In this document: in pieces, positions 1 to 7,962 of the stretch | How positions within the stretch are numbered: the stretch's first letter is position 1 | Layout of the letters: each line of letters starts with the position of its first letter | Origin: Glycomyces sp. TRM65418 | GTDB taxonomy: Bacteria; Actinomycetota; Actinomycetes; Mycobacteriales; Micromonosporaceae | DNA length: 64,000 bases | Direction of reading: 5' to 3' | Assembly (NCBI RefSeq): GCF_019710475.1 | Contig: NZ_JAJFAX010000002.1 | Span: forward strand, 62,001-126,000 | Made by a program: the position numbers and the translations under genes | The notes under the pieces: model-generated | The model's input: the letters and a program-made list of their open reading frames with translations, nothing else | Database searches by the model: none | Told to the model about the DNA's origin: nothing

Positions 1-890
1 TCATCATGAGCAACGTCCCCCGCCTCGTCCCGGGCTGGACCAAGCCGATCATCATCGGCCGCCACGCGCACGGCGACCAGTACAAGGCCACCGACTTCAA
101 GGTCGACCGCCCCGGCACGCTCACCGTCACCTTCACCCCCGACGACGGCTCCGCGCCGATGGAGTTCGAGGTCGCCCGCTACCCGGAGGGCGGCGGCGTG
201 GCCATGAGCATGTACAACTACAAGAAGTCCATCGAGGACTTCGCCCGCGCCTCGTTCCGCTACGGCCTGGCCCGGAACTACCCGGTGTACATGTCCACCA
301 AGAACACCATCCTCAAGGCCTACGACGGCATGTTCAAGGACGTGTTCCAGGAGGTCTTCGACAACGAGTTCAAGGCCGAGTTCGACGCCAAGGGACTCAC
401 CTACGAGCACCGCCTCATCGACGACATGGTCGCCGCGGCCATGAAGTGGGAGGGCGGCTACGTCTGGGCCTGCAAGAACTACGACGGCGACGTCCAGTCC
501 GACACCGTCGCCCAGGGCTTCGGCTCGCTCGGCCTCATGACCTCCGTGCTCATGACCCCCGACGGCAAGACCGTCGAGGCCGAGGCCGCCCACGGCACCG
601 TGACCCGCCACTACCGCGCCCACCAGCGCGGCGAGAAGACCTCGACCAACCCGATCGCCTCGATCTTCGCGTGGTCGCGCGGCCTCGCCCACCGCGGCAA
701 GCTCGACGGCACCCCCGAGGTCACCGGCTTCGCGAACGATTTGGAGAAGGTCGTCGTCGACACCGTCGAGAGCGGCAAGATGACCAAGGACCTGGCGCTG
801 CTCATCGGCCGCGACCAGGAGTGGCAGACCACCGACGAGTTCCTCGACACCCTGTCGGAGAACCTCGCCAAGGCCGTCTCCGCCAAGTGA
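1..890 (+). CDS. icd: NADP-dependent isocitrate dehydrogenase, 3' part (5' end outside window)
   Basis: Oxidatively decarboxylates isocitrate to 2-oxoglutarate with NADP in the TCA cycle, in the cytoplasm. The visible ~295 residues match the C-terminal three quarters of the dimeric, eukaryote-like enzyme of about 405 residues. Signs are [17 protein letters not shown] near the left edge, [19 protein letters not shown], the metal-site segment NYDGDVQSD, and the nucleotide-site segment [13 protein letters not shown]. The reading frame is open through base 1 with no start signal, so the first methionine seen (base 6) is internal and the gene begins left of the window. The stop is TGA at 888-890. 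A long hairpin at 1021-1067 lies downstream. The family call is secure; only the missing N-terminus is unknown. Confidence 0.95.
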   Translation, partial: IMSNVPRLVPGWTKPIIIGRHAHGDQYKATDFKVDRPGTLTVTFTPDDGSAPMEFEVARYPEGGGVAMSMYNYKKSIEDFARASFRYGLARNYPVYMSTKNTILKAYDGMFKDVFQEVFDNEFKAEFDAKGLTYEHRLIDDMVAAAMKWEGGYVWACKNYDGDVQSDTVAQGFGSLGLMTSVLMTPDGKTVEAEAAHGTVTRHYRAHQRGEKTSTNPIASIFAWSRGLAHRGKLDGTPEVTGFANDLEKVVVDTVESGKMTKDLALLIGRDQEWQTTDEFLDTLSENLAKAVSAK

Positions 891-1020
891 GGACCCGCGG
901 GCCCCGCCGAGGGGTCCGCGATCCGGCGGCGAACTCGTGCGAGCCGGCGCGTAACCGAGCCGCCGGAGGTTCGTTGTAGAAGGTGCGGTGACTCGCTGTA
1001 GCCACCGTCCCTTCCCAGTT

Positions 1021-1067
1021 GGAGGCCCCGGCCGACGTGTGCAGGCGCACACTCGGCAGGGGCCTCC
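1021..1067 (+). terminator. Long imperfect hairpin, probable terminator after icd
   Basis: GGAGGCCCC (1021-1029) pairs with GGGGCCTCC (1059-1067). The inner arms GCCGA..GTGTGC and GCACAC..TCGGC close on an AGGC loop with a single-base bulge. CCCCCTTT follows. The position fits termination of icd, or an attenuator for the gene starting at 1128. Confidence 0.5.
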
Positions 1068-1127
1068 CCCCTTTCGGGACTTGTAAACTAGGCGGGTTGC
1101 AAGCCGTCGACCGAAAGGCAGCCATTC

Positions 1128-1856
1128 GTGAGAGGCGTCATCCTCGCCGCCGGCCAAGGGCAGCGCCTGCGCCCCGACACCGACGAGCTGCCCAAGACGC
1201 TCCTGCCGGTCACCGGGACGGAGACGATCCTCGACACCATCGTGCGGGGCCTGGCCGAGGTCGACATCCGCGACATCGCGATCACCGTGGGGCACGCGGC
1301 CGACCGGATCCGCGACCACGCGTCCGAGCTGGAGACCCGCTACGGCGTCCAGATCACGATCGTCGACAACGACAAGCCGCACTGGAACAACGCCTACTCG
1401 CTGTGGACCGCCCGCGAGCACTACTCGACCGGCGCGCTCCTGGTCAACGGCGACACCGTCCACCCCACGAGCATCGAGCGGAGCCTCCTGGCCGCCGCAG
1501 AGACCGATCCGCGGCTGCTCCTGGCCCTGGACGACCACAAGACCCTCACCGACGAGGCCATGAAGGTCCGCGTCGGCCCCGGCGGCGTGGAGCTCATCCA
1601 CAAGCGGCAGCCGGTCGCGACCGCCGCGGGCGAGTACATCGGCGTCAGCCTCATCCCCGCCGGCGTCGCCGAGGACCTCACCAAGGCCCTCGAAGCCACC
1701 TTCACCCGCGACTCGACCCTCTACTACGAGGACGCCTACCAGCTCCTCGCCGAGGCCGGGCAGATCGGCACCGTCTCCACGGGGCCCGTCGCCTGGACCG
1801 AGGTCGACGACCACGCCGACTGGGCGCTCGCGAAGACGATCGCCGAGGGCCTGTAG
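1128..1856 (+). CDS. Sugar-phosphate/alcohol-phosphate nucleotidyltransferase
   Basis: A 242-residue cytoplasmic enzyme of the NTP-transferase fold, expected to join a nucleotide to a phosphorylated sugar or polyol. The N-terminal signature is VILAAGQGQRLRP followed by ELPKTLLPV; DND (about residue 83) and LLVNGDT (about 105) line the nucleotide and metal site. The start is GTG at 1128 behind a purine-rich AAAGGCAG. Its stop overlaps the GTG of the next gene by one base, so the two are translationally coupled. A dehydrogenase that makes a polyol phosphate comes next, so a CDP-polyol product is plausible by analogy with teichoic-acid precursor pathways. The exact substrate cannot be read from the sequence. 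Confidence 0.8.
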   Translation: MRGVILAAGQGQRLRPDTDELPKTLLPVTGTETILDTIVRGLAEVDIRDIAITVGHAADRIRDHASELETRYGVQITIVDNDKPHWNNAYSLWTAREHYSTGALLVNGDTVHPTSIERSLLAAAETDPRLLLALDDHKTLTDEAMKVRVGPGGVELIHKRQPVATAAGEYIGVSLIPAGVAEDLTKALEATFTRDSTLYYEDAYQLLAEAGQIGTVSTGPVAWTEVDDHADWALAKTIAEGL

Positions 1857-2911
1857 TGCCGACCTTCGCCCGCACGGTCCTCGCGCCGATCACGGTCGAG
1901 ATCGCGGCCGGGGCGCTCGCGCGGCTTCCCGAACTGCTCGTCGACTCCCGGATCTCCTCGGGCGGCCGCGTCGCCGTCGCGCTCGGGCCGGGCCTCGGCG
2001 AGACCATCGCCGCCGAGCTCGACCACCTGCCGGACGCGACCGTGCACACCGTCAAGCCCGGCACCCTCGCCAGCGCGCGCGACCTCGCCGGGCGGCTGCG
2101 CGACGACCACCGCGTCGACGCGCTCGTCGGCATCGGCGGCGGCAAGCTCCTGGACACCGCGAAGTTCGCGGCCACCGAGCTCGGCCTGCCCATGGTGGCG
2201 GTCGCCACGAGCCTCGCCCACGACGGTCTCGCGTCCCCCACCGCGTCCCTCGAACGCGACGGCGTCTCGGTCTCCTACGGCGTGCACCCGCCGCTCGCGG
2301 TCCTCGCCGACCTCGACTTCATCCGCCGCGCCCCCGCCTCGCAGCTGCGCTCGGGCGTGGGCGACGCGCTCACGAACCTCTCGGCCGTCGCCGACTGGCA
2401 GCTCTCGCACGAGGTGAACGGCGAGGCCATCGACGGGCTCGCCGTCGCGATCGCGCGCAGCGGCGCCGAGGCGGTGCTGCGCCACCCGGGCACCATCGCC
2501 GACGACGGGTTCCTCGTGTCCCTCGCGAACGGCCTCGTCCAAGGCGGCCTCGCCATGGGCATGGCCGGCTCCTCGCGGCCGTGCTCGGGCGGCTGCCATG
2601 AGATCTCGCACGCACTCGACGTGCTCCATCCCGGCATCGCCTCCCACGGGGAGCAGGGCGCGCTCGGCGCGCTCGTGTGCACGTGGCTGCGCGGGGACGA
2701 ACCGCTGTTCAGGGAGCTGTCGGCCGCGATGCGGCGGCACGGCCTGCCGCGCACCGCGAGTGAACTCGGACTGAGCACGGCGGAGCTGGCCACAGCCGTC
2801 GACTACGCTCCGAGGACCCGGCCAGGCCGTTATACGATTCTCGAACATCGTGAACTGGACTCGGTGGCGCTTGAGCGACACCTGACGGAGATGATGCATG
2901 AGCTCGATTAG
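1856..2911 (+). CDS. sn-glycerol-1-phosphate dehydrogenase-like (iron-alcohol-dehydrogenase fold)
   Basis: 351 residues, GTG start overlapping the previous stop. The family reduces dihydroxyacetone phosphate to glycerol-1-phosphate with NAD(P)H. Diagnostic parts are the glycine-rich cofactor motif GIGGGKLLDTAKFAA (about residue 88), VATSLAHDGLASPTASL (about 113), and metal-binding histidines in GGCHEISHALD (about 244) and HGEQGALGAL (about 264). This matches the G1P dehydrogenase/AraM branch rather than ordinary alcohol dehydrogenases. It is coupled to the upstream nucleotidyltransferase and overlaps the downstream export permease (ATG at 2898 inside its end). This suggests it supplies a glycerol- or polyol-phosphate unit for an exported polymer. 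The exact substrate is inferred. Confidence 0.78.
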   Translation: MPTFARTVLAPITVEIAAGALARLPELLVDSRISSGGRVAVALGPGLGETIAAELDHLPDATVHTVKPGTLASARDLAGRLRDDHRVDALVGIGGGKLLDTAKFAATELGLPMVAVATSLAHDGLASPTASLERDGVSVSYGVHPPLAVLADLDFIRRAPASQLRSGVGDALTNLSAVADWQLSHEVNGEAIDGLAVAIARSGAEAVLRHPGTIADDGFLVSLANGLVQGGLAMGMAGSSRPCSGGCHEISHALDVLHPGIASHGEQGALGALVCTWLRGDEPLFRELSAAMRRHGLPRTASELGLSTAELATAVDYAPRTRPGRYTILEHRELDSVALERHLTEMMHELD

Positions 2912-4547
2912 CCCGCACCCCGACGGAGTCTCCGGCCCGGCCGGCGGCGGCGACGGGAGCCCGGACCGCGCCGATGCGGAGGCGCCCCAAGGCGTCCCCG
3001 GTCCCGGGCCTTCGGCCTCCCCCGCGGGATACCCCCGAGGGGCCATGAGCTCCGGTTCGGCGGCGTTCGCGAGCCCGCCGCCGTCGGCCGCTCCGGGCCT
3101 CACCCCGGGCCAGGCGGGCCCCGGCGGTCCGCCTCCCGCCGCGACGCCGCCGGGCGGCCCGCAGGGCTACGGCCCGGCCTCCTACAGCGCCCCTTCGGCG
3201 CCGCAGCCGGCCGCGTACGGCGCTCCGTCCCACCACCCGAGCCCGGCCGGTCAGCCCGCCTACGGCGCCCCGCAGGGCCAGCCGTACGGCGCGCCCCCTC
3301 CGCCGCACGGCCCCGGTGGCCAGCAGCCGTACGGCGCGCCGCAGCCGCAGCAGGGCGGGCAGCCGAACCCGTACGGCCAGCCCGCGCCGGGCCAGTACGG
3401 CCGGCCGCCGCAGCCTCCGCCTCCCGCCTCCTCCCCGCCGCCGGGCGGCCAGGGGGGCCAAGGGAACCAGCCGCAGTACGGCCAGAACCCGCCGCCGCCC
3501 GCGACCGCGCCCCAGCCTCCGGGACAGGTCCCGCAGGCCCCGTACGCGATCCGGCCCGAACCGGGCCGCGACATGCCGATGGCCGGGGCCTCTCCGATCC
3601 GCCGGAACCTCGACGACACCGCCGAACTCCCGGCCTTCCTCGACTCGGCCCGCGGCGACGAGCCCCCCACCGGCGCGCGCGCCGCCGAAGCCAAGCCGCT
3701 CAAGCGGAAGTTCCCGCTGACCACCGGCTTCACCGCGCTCCTGCGCCACCGGCACGCCATGTCGGTCCTGGTCCGCCGCGACCTCGCCGTCAAGTACCAG
3801 TCGACCGCGATGGGCTACGTCTGGTCGCTCATCGAGCCGCTCGGCCTGACGCTCATCTACTGGTTCGTCTTCGACATCGTCTTCGGCGGCGGCCGGGCCA
3901 TCCCGAACGACCCGGGCACGCCCCAGGCGGGCTACCTGCTCTTCATCGTCTCCGGCATCTTCGCGTACCAGTGGTTCTCGCAGGCGGTCAACCAGGGCGC
4001 CAGCTCCCTCAACGGGCAGTCGGCCCTCATCACCGTGATGAAGGTCCCCAGAGAGGTCTTCCCGGTCTCGAAGGTCTTCGCGCGCTTCGCCGAATACGTC
4101 GTCGGCTTCCCGATCCTCATCCTCGTGGCGATCCTCGGCGGCGGCACCTGGGGGTTCAACCTGCTGTGGCTGATCCCGGCCATCCTGGTCCAGACGATGC
4201 TCCTGGCCGGCATGACCTTCATCCTCGCCGCGGCGAACGTCCTCTACAAGGACGTGCAGCGCTTCCTCGGCCTGTTCATGCGAGTGCTCTTCTACGCCTC
4301 GTGCATCATCTTCCCGATCACCAAGGTCAAGGATGCGGAAATGATGGAGAACAACCCGTGGCTGTTCGACCTCTTCTCCGTCAACCCGCTCATCGGCATC
4401 TTCTCGATGCACCGGGCGGCCTTCATCCCCGAGCTGGGCCCCAACACGTTCCAGCTCTCCGTCGCCATCGGCTTCTCGGCCTTCCTGATGTTCTTCGGCC
4501 GCTGGGTCTTCTACCGGATGGAACCGCAGGTCCTCAAGGCGCTCTAA
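2898..4547 (+). CDS. ABC-2 type polysaccharide export permease with long disordered N-terminus
   Basis: 549 residues. Residues 1 to about 270 are low-complexity Pro/Gly/Gln/Tyr/Ala with several YGAP units and no membrane segment. Residues about 275-549 are a TagG/Wzm-like ABC-2 permease: the family opening RRDLAVKYQSTAMGYVWSLI, then about six hydrophobic helices, ending in RWVFYRMEPQVLKAL. Such permeases export teichoic-acid or O-antigen-like polymers together with a separate ATPase. No ATPase gene lies beside it in this window. The start codon overlaps the end of the upstream dehydrogenase, so the three genes form one operon, closed by a perfect hairpin at 4561-4590. An internal ATG at 3046 would shorten the tail but has no better signal. 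The permease call is strong; the role of the tail is unknown. Confidence 0.82.
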   Translation: MSSISPHPDGVSGPAGGGDGSPDRADAEAPQGVPGPGPSASPAGYPRGAMSSGSAAFASPPPSAAPGLTPGQAGPGGPPPAATPPGGPQGYGPASYSAPSAPQPAAYGAPSHHPSPAGQPAYGAPQGQPYGAPPPPHGPGGQQPYGAPQPQQGGQPNPYGQPAPGQYGRPPQPPPPASSPPPGGQGGQGNQPQYGQNPPPPATAPQPPGQVPQAPYAIRPEPGRDMPMAGASPIRRNLDDTAELPAFLDSARGDEPPTGARAAEAKPLKRKFPLTTGFTALLRHRHAMSVLVRRDLAVKYQSTAMGYVWSLIEPLGLTLIYWFVFDIVFGGGRAIPNDPGTPQAGYLLFIVSGIFAYQWFSQAVNQGASSLNGQSALITVMKVPREVFPVSKVFARFAEYVVGFPILILVAILGGGTWGFNLLWLIPAILVQTMLLAGMTFILAAANVLYKDVQRFLGLFMRVLFYASCIIFPITKVKDAEMMENNPWLFDLFSVNPLIGIFSMHRAAFIPELGPNTFQLSVAIGFSAFLMFFGRWVFYRMEPQVLKAL

Positions 4548-4560
4548 GCGATCGACCATG

Positions 4561-4590
4561 ACGGCCCCCGCCGGTCCCGGCGGGGGCCGT
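4561..4590 (+). terminator. Perfect 13-bp hairpin terminator
   Basis: ACGGCCCCCGCCG (4561-4573) pairs perfectly with CGGCGGGGGCCGT (4578-4590) around a GTCC loop, 13 bases after the permease stop. There is no T-run, as is usual in high-GC actinobacteria. Confidence 0.75.
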
Positions 4591-4840
4591 CGCCGTCGCC
4601 CCCGATCCCGCCGTTCGATCGCGAAGCGCCCGAAGCCGTCCCAGGCGACACCCCGCACCACGCGGTACGGTGCCGCGGGCGTTTCGTCGGTACCATGGGG
4701 GAGCGAGCGGACTCGCGGCCCCGCCCCGATGTGCCCGATCGGTCGGGTCGGTCACCACCGGCCCGTCGGCCGGGAATCGGACGCCTAGTATGGGGCGACT
4801 CGAAGCGCCCCGGCACCCCCTAGACGGAGAACCCTGCATC

Positions 4841-7111
4841 ATGACCTCGCCCCAGCCTCCCGGGCCCCGACCAAGCGCCGCAGCCGGGACCGGAGTCGAC
4901 GAGCAGACCCTCCACCTGCCCACGGCCGCGGCGGCTCCCGTCGCCGCGGGGGCGCGCACCGCTCCGAGTCCCTACCCCGCGCGCCCGGCGTTCCGCGCCC
5001 CCGAGCCGCCGAACGCCGGCGCCCGCCCGCAGCCCGCGCCGATCTCGCGGCCCCGGCCGACCGAGCGCTGGGAAGGCGTCGGGTTCCGCCCGGACATCCA
5101 AGGCCTGCGGGCGGTGGCCGTCACCCTGGTCCTGCTGTCGCACGCGGGCTTCACGTTCTTCGCCGGCGGTTACGTCGGGGTCGACGTCTTCTTCGTCCTC
5201 TCCGGCTTCCTCATCACCTCGCTCCTGGTGAAGGAGGTCTTCGACACCGGGAAGATCTCCATCGCCGGGTTCTACGCCCGCCGCGCCCGCCGCATCCTGC
5301 CCGCCGCGAGCGTCGTCACCATCGCCACCGTCCTCGGCGCGTGGCTGTGGTTCCCGGTCACCCGCCTCGAAGCGGTCATGCAGGACGCGTTCACGGTCAT
5401 CGTCTACGTCGTGAACTACCGGTTCGTGGCCGAGCAGACCGAGTACCTCAACGCCGACCAGATGCCCTCCCCGTTCCAGCAGTTCTGGTCCCTCGCCGTC
5501 GAAGAGCAGTTCTACCTCGTCTGGCCGCTGCTCCTGCTCGGCCTGCTCCTCCTGGTCAAGCGCAGCCCCGGCAGGCTCGTGAACACCGGGATCGCCCTCG
5601 CCGTCGGCGTCTTCGCCCTCAGCCTGATCCTCTCGGTCCTCGTCACCGAGCAGTCGCAGCCGACCGCCTACTACGCGGCCCACACCCGCGCGTGGGAACT
5701 CGCGGCCGGGGCGTTCCTCGCCCTGGTCCTCCCGGCGCTGAAGAAGACGCCCCGGATCCTGGGCTGGATCCTCGGGATCGCCGGCCTCGCCGCGATCGTC
5801 GCCGCGGCGGTCCTCTACGACGACGCGACCGCGTTCCCCGGCTACACCGCGCTGCTGCCGGTGGCCGGCACGATGCTCGTCATCGTCGCGGGATCGGGCC
5901 CGGCCGCCAATCCGGCCTCGTCGCTGCTCGGGACGGCCCCGTTCCAGTTCGTCGGGCGGATCTCCTACAGCCTCTACCTGTGGCACTGGCCGATCCTCAT
6001 CCTCATCCCGCTCGCGGTCGGCGCCGAGCCGGGCATCGTGCTCAACACGCTTCTGATCGTCGCCACCTTCGCCATCGCGCAGCTCTCCTACTCCCTCGTG
6101 GAGACGCCGTTCCGCAACGCGAAGGTGTTCAAGCGCGATTCGGTCTACGGAATCGGCGTGGGGATCCTGTGCTCGTTCCTCGGCCTGGCCCTGGTCATCG
6201 GCCTCACCGTCAACTTCCAGAACGCGAAGACCACGGAGGGCGATCCGGTCGAGATCGCCGAGAACACCGAGAGCGTCGAGGCCCGGCTGGAGGCGGCGGC
6301 GGCGCTCACGTCGATCCCCGACGACCTCGTGCCTTCGCTCGCCGACGCCTCGGACGACCGGCCGAAGATCTACGAGAACGGCTGCCACGTCGAGCAGGAG
6401 TCGGCGCAGCTCCCGGACGGCTGTGTCTTCGGTGACACCGAGGCCGACACCACCGTCGTGGTGATGGGCGACTCCCACGCGGCCCAGTGGTTCCCCGCGC
6501 TCGAACTGATCGCGGAGGAGCAGGGCTGGCGGCTGTTGACCCGGACGAAGAGCGCCTGTACCGCGGTCGACGTGCGAGTGGAGAACTCCTCGCTGGAACG
6601 CGAGTACACCGAGTGCTCGGCATGGCGCGCGGCGGTGTTCGAGGAGCTCGCGGACGTGAAGCCGGACATGGTGGTGCTGAGCAGCACCGACCCTGCGGTG
6701 ATCGCGGAAGACGGGCAGACGGTCGAGGAGACCTGGCTGACCGGCTGGGAGCAGACGGTGACCAAGTTGAGCGAGACGGGCGCCACAGTGGTCACCATCG
6801 CGGACACGCCCTGGGCCGAAGAGTCGGTCCCCGAGTGTTTGTCGCTGCCCGCGAACGGCAATGACCCGCGCAACTGCGCCATCGACCGGGACGAGTCGGT
6901 GTCGAAGCCCGGACTGCGGGCCGACGCCATGGAGCTTCAGGAGGAACTGGGCGCCACCGTCATCGATCCCATGGGTTGGTTGTGCCTTGAGGACGTCTGC
7001 CCGGTCATCGTGGAGAACACGCTCGTCTACCGGGACCGGCACCACATGACCACGCACTACGCGGCCTCGCTGGCGAAGCTCCTCGAAGCCGAGCTCCCCG
7101 ACCCCTCGTGA
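4841..7111 (+). CDS. Membrane acyltransferase (OafA type) fused to SGNH domain
   Basis: 756 residues from ATG 4841, preceded by ACGGAGA; the open frame extends upstream but lacks a signal there. Residues 1-80 are a Pro/Ala-rich cytoplasmic tail. Residues about 81-430 form an acyltransferase-3 domain with about ten membrane helices, starting at FRPDIQGLRAVAVTLVLLSH (conserved His about 101) and including LAVEEQFYLVWPL. After one more helix, an extracytoplasmic SGNH domain carries the catalytic serine in VVMGDSHAAQW (about 543) and an Asp/His pair in YRDRHHMT near the end. The family moves acyl groups across the membrane onto surface polysaccharide or peptidoglycan. Its position next to the polymer export operon supports polymer O-acylation, but the acceptor is unknown. 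Confidence 0.85.
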   Translation: MTSPQPPGPRPSAAAGTGVDEQTLHLPTAAAAPVAAGARTAPSPYPARPAFRAPEPPNAGARPQPAPISRPRPTERWEGVGFRPDIQGLRAVAVTLVLLSHAGFTFFAGGYVGVDVFFVLSGFLITSLLVKEVFDTGKISIAGFYARRARRILPAASVVTIATVLGAWLWFPVTRLEAVMQDAFTVIVYVVNYRFVAEQTEYLNADQMPSPFQQFWSLAVEEQFYLVWPLLLLGLLLLVKRSPGRLVNTGIALAVGVFALSLILSVLVTEQSQPTAYYAAHTRAWELAAGAFLALVLPALKKTPRILGWILGIAGLAAIVAAAVLYDDATAFPGYTALLPVAGTMLVIVAGSGPAANPASSLLGTAPFQFVGRISYSLYLWHWPILILIPLAVGAEPGIVLNTLLIVATFAIAQLSYSLVETPFRNAKVFKRDSVYGIGVGILCSFLGLALVIGLTVNFQNAKTTEGDPVEIAENTESVEARLEAAAALTSIPDDLVPSLADASDDRPKIYENGCHVEQESAQLPDGCVFGDTEADTTVVVMGDSHAAQWFPALELIAEEQGWRLLTRTKSACTAVDVRVENSSLEREYTECSAWRAAVFEELADVKPDMVVLSSTDPAVIAEDGQTVEETWLTGWEQTVTKLSETGATVVTIADTPWAEESVPECLSLPANGNDPRNCAIDRDESVSKPGLRADAMELQEELGATVIDPMGWLCLEDVCPVIVENTLVYRDRHHMTTHYAASLAKLLEAELPDPS

Positions 7112-7121
7112 GCGAGCGGGA

Positions 7122-7739
7122 TCAGGCGGCCGGAACCGCCGCGGGCCAGCCCGCGGGGAACGGGAACTCCTGGGAGAGCGTCTCGCAGCCCTTGACGACT
7201 TCGGCGTAGTTCCGGCGCCACTGGCAGGTCAGCTGGATGACGTGCTGATCGGCGAACACGAAGAAGTTCCGCATGAACAGGGCGCCGTTGTCGCCGCCGG
7301 CGTCCTTGAAATAGCGGTGGATTCCGGTCTGGCGGTGGACCAGCGCCGGATAGATGTTGGTCGTGTCGATGGTGTTGCCCATCGAGGCCTCGTAGTCCAG
7401 GATCATCGCGACCTGGGCCTCATAATCGGCGGGGCTCGTGCCTTCGGGCAGATAATACGCAGTGACGTTGAGCTGGCTGTCCGGATCGCCGCCGTCAAGG
7501 GCGAACGTCCAGGTCTTCTGGTCCTCGGACAACAGCGGCTCGCGGGCCGCGTCCACCTCCACGAAGCCCTCCGGCGGCGTGATCTGGAGGTCGTATGGCT
7601 CGGTGAGCTCGTCGTGGGGGATCGAGGAATTGCCCTGCGACTGCTCGCCGCTGGGCGTCTCTCCGGAATCATCGGAGGCACCGCTGCAACCGGCGACCGC
7701 CAGAACCAGCGCGGAGGAGAACAGGGCGATTCGTCTCAT
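7122..7739 (-). CDS. Putative lipoprotein, unknown function
   Basis: 205 residues. MRRIALFSSALVLAVAGCSG is a clear lipoprotein signal peptide with a lipobox ending at Cys18, followed by a Ser/Asp/Glu/Gln-rich linker. The mature part is a compact alpha/beta domain with PPEGFVEVDA early and two cysteines in the last third (LTCQWRRN and KGCETL) that could form a disulfide. SD GAGGA lies about nine bases before the ATG. It converges on the acyltransferase, with only ten bases between the two stops. I do not recognise the domain. An extracytoplasmic membrane-anchored location is well supported; the function is not. Confidence 0.75.
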   Translation of the reverse strand: MRRIALFSSALVLAVAGCSGASDDSGETPSGEQSQGNSSIPHDELTEPYDLQITPPEGFVEVDAAREPLLSEDQKTWTFALDGGDPDSQLNVTAYYLPEGTSPADYEAQVAMILDYEASMGNTIDTTNIYPALVHRQTGIHRYFKDAGGDNGALFMRNFFVFADQHVIQLTCQWRRNYAEVVKGCETLSQEFPFPAGWPAAVPAA

Positions 7740-7962
7740 TGGTCAGGGTCCTCAACGGAGTCGGGGGAAACAAGCGTCATCATAGCAATACGGGGCCGCC
7801 CTCCGAGGGACCCGAATCCTGGTGAGACGAGCGTCCTCGCACATGACGGGCAGTACAAGCGCCCTCTCGGGGAATCCGGTGCGGAGCCCGATGGGATAGG
7901 ATGTCGGACGCCCCGAACCCCCCTTTTTTCGCACGATGGCCCCACAGATTTGGACCGACCGA

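Noticed and set aside
4820..7057. 745-residue minus-strand frame opposite the acyltransferase gene
   Set aside because: Antisense composition with no motif; the plus-strand protein has intact acyltransferase and SGNH motifs.
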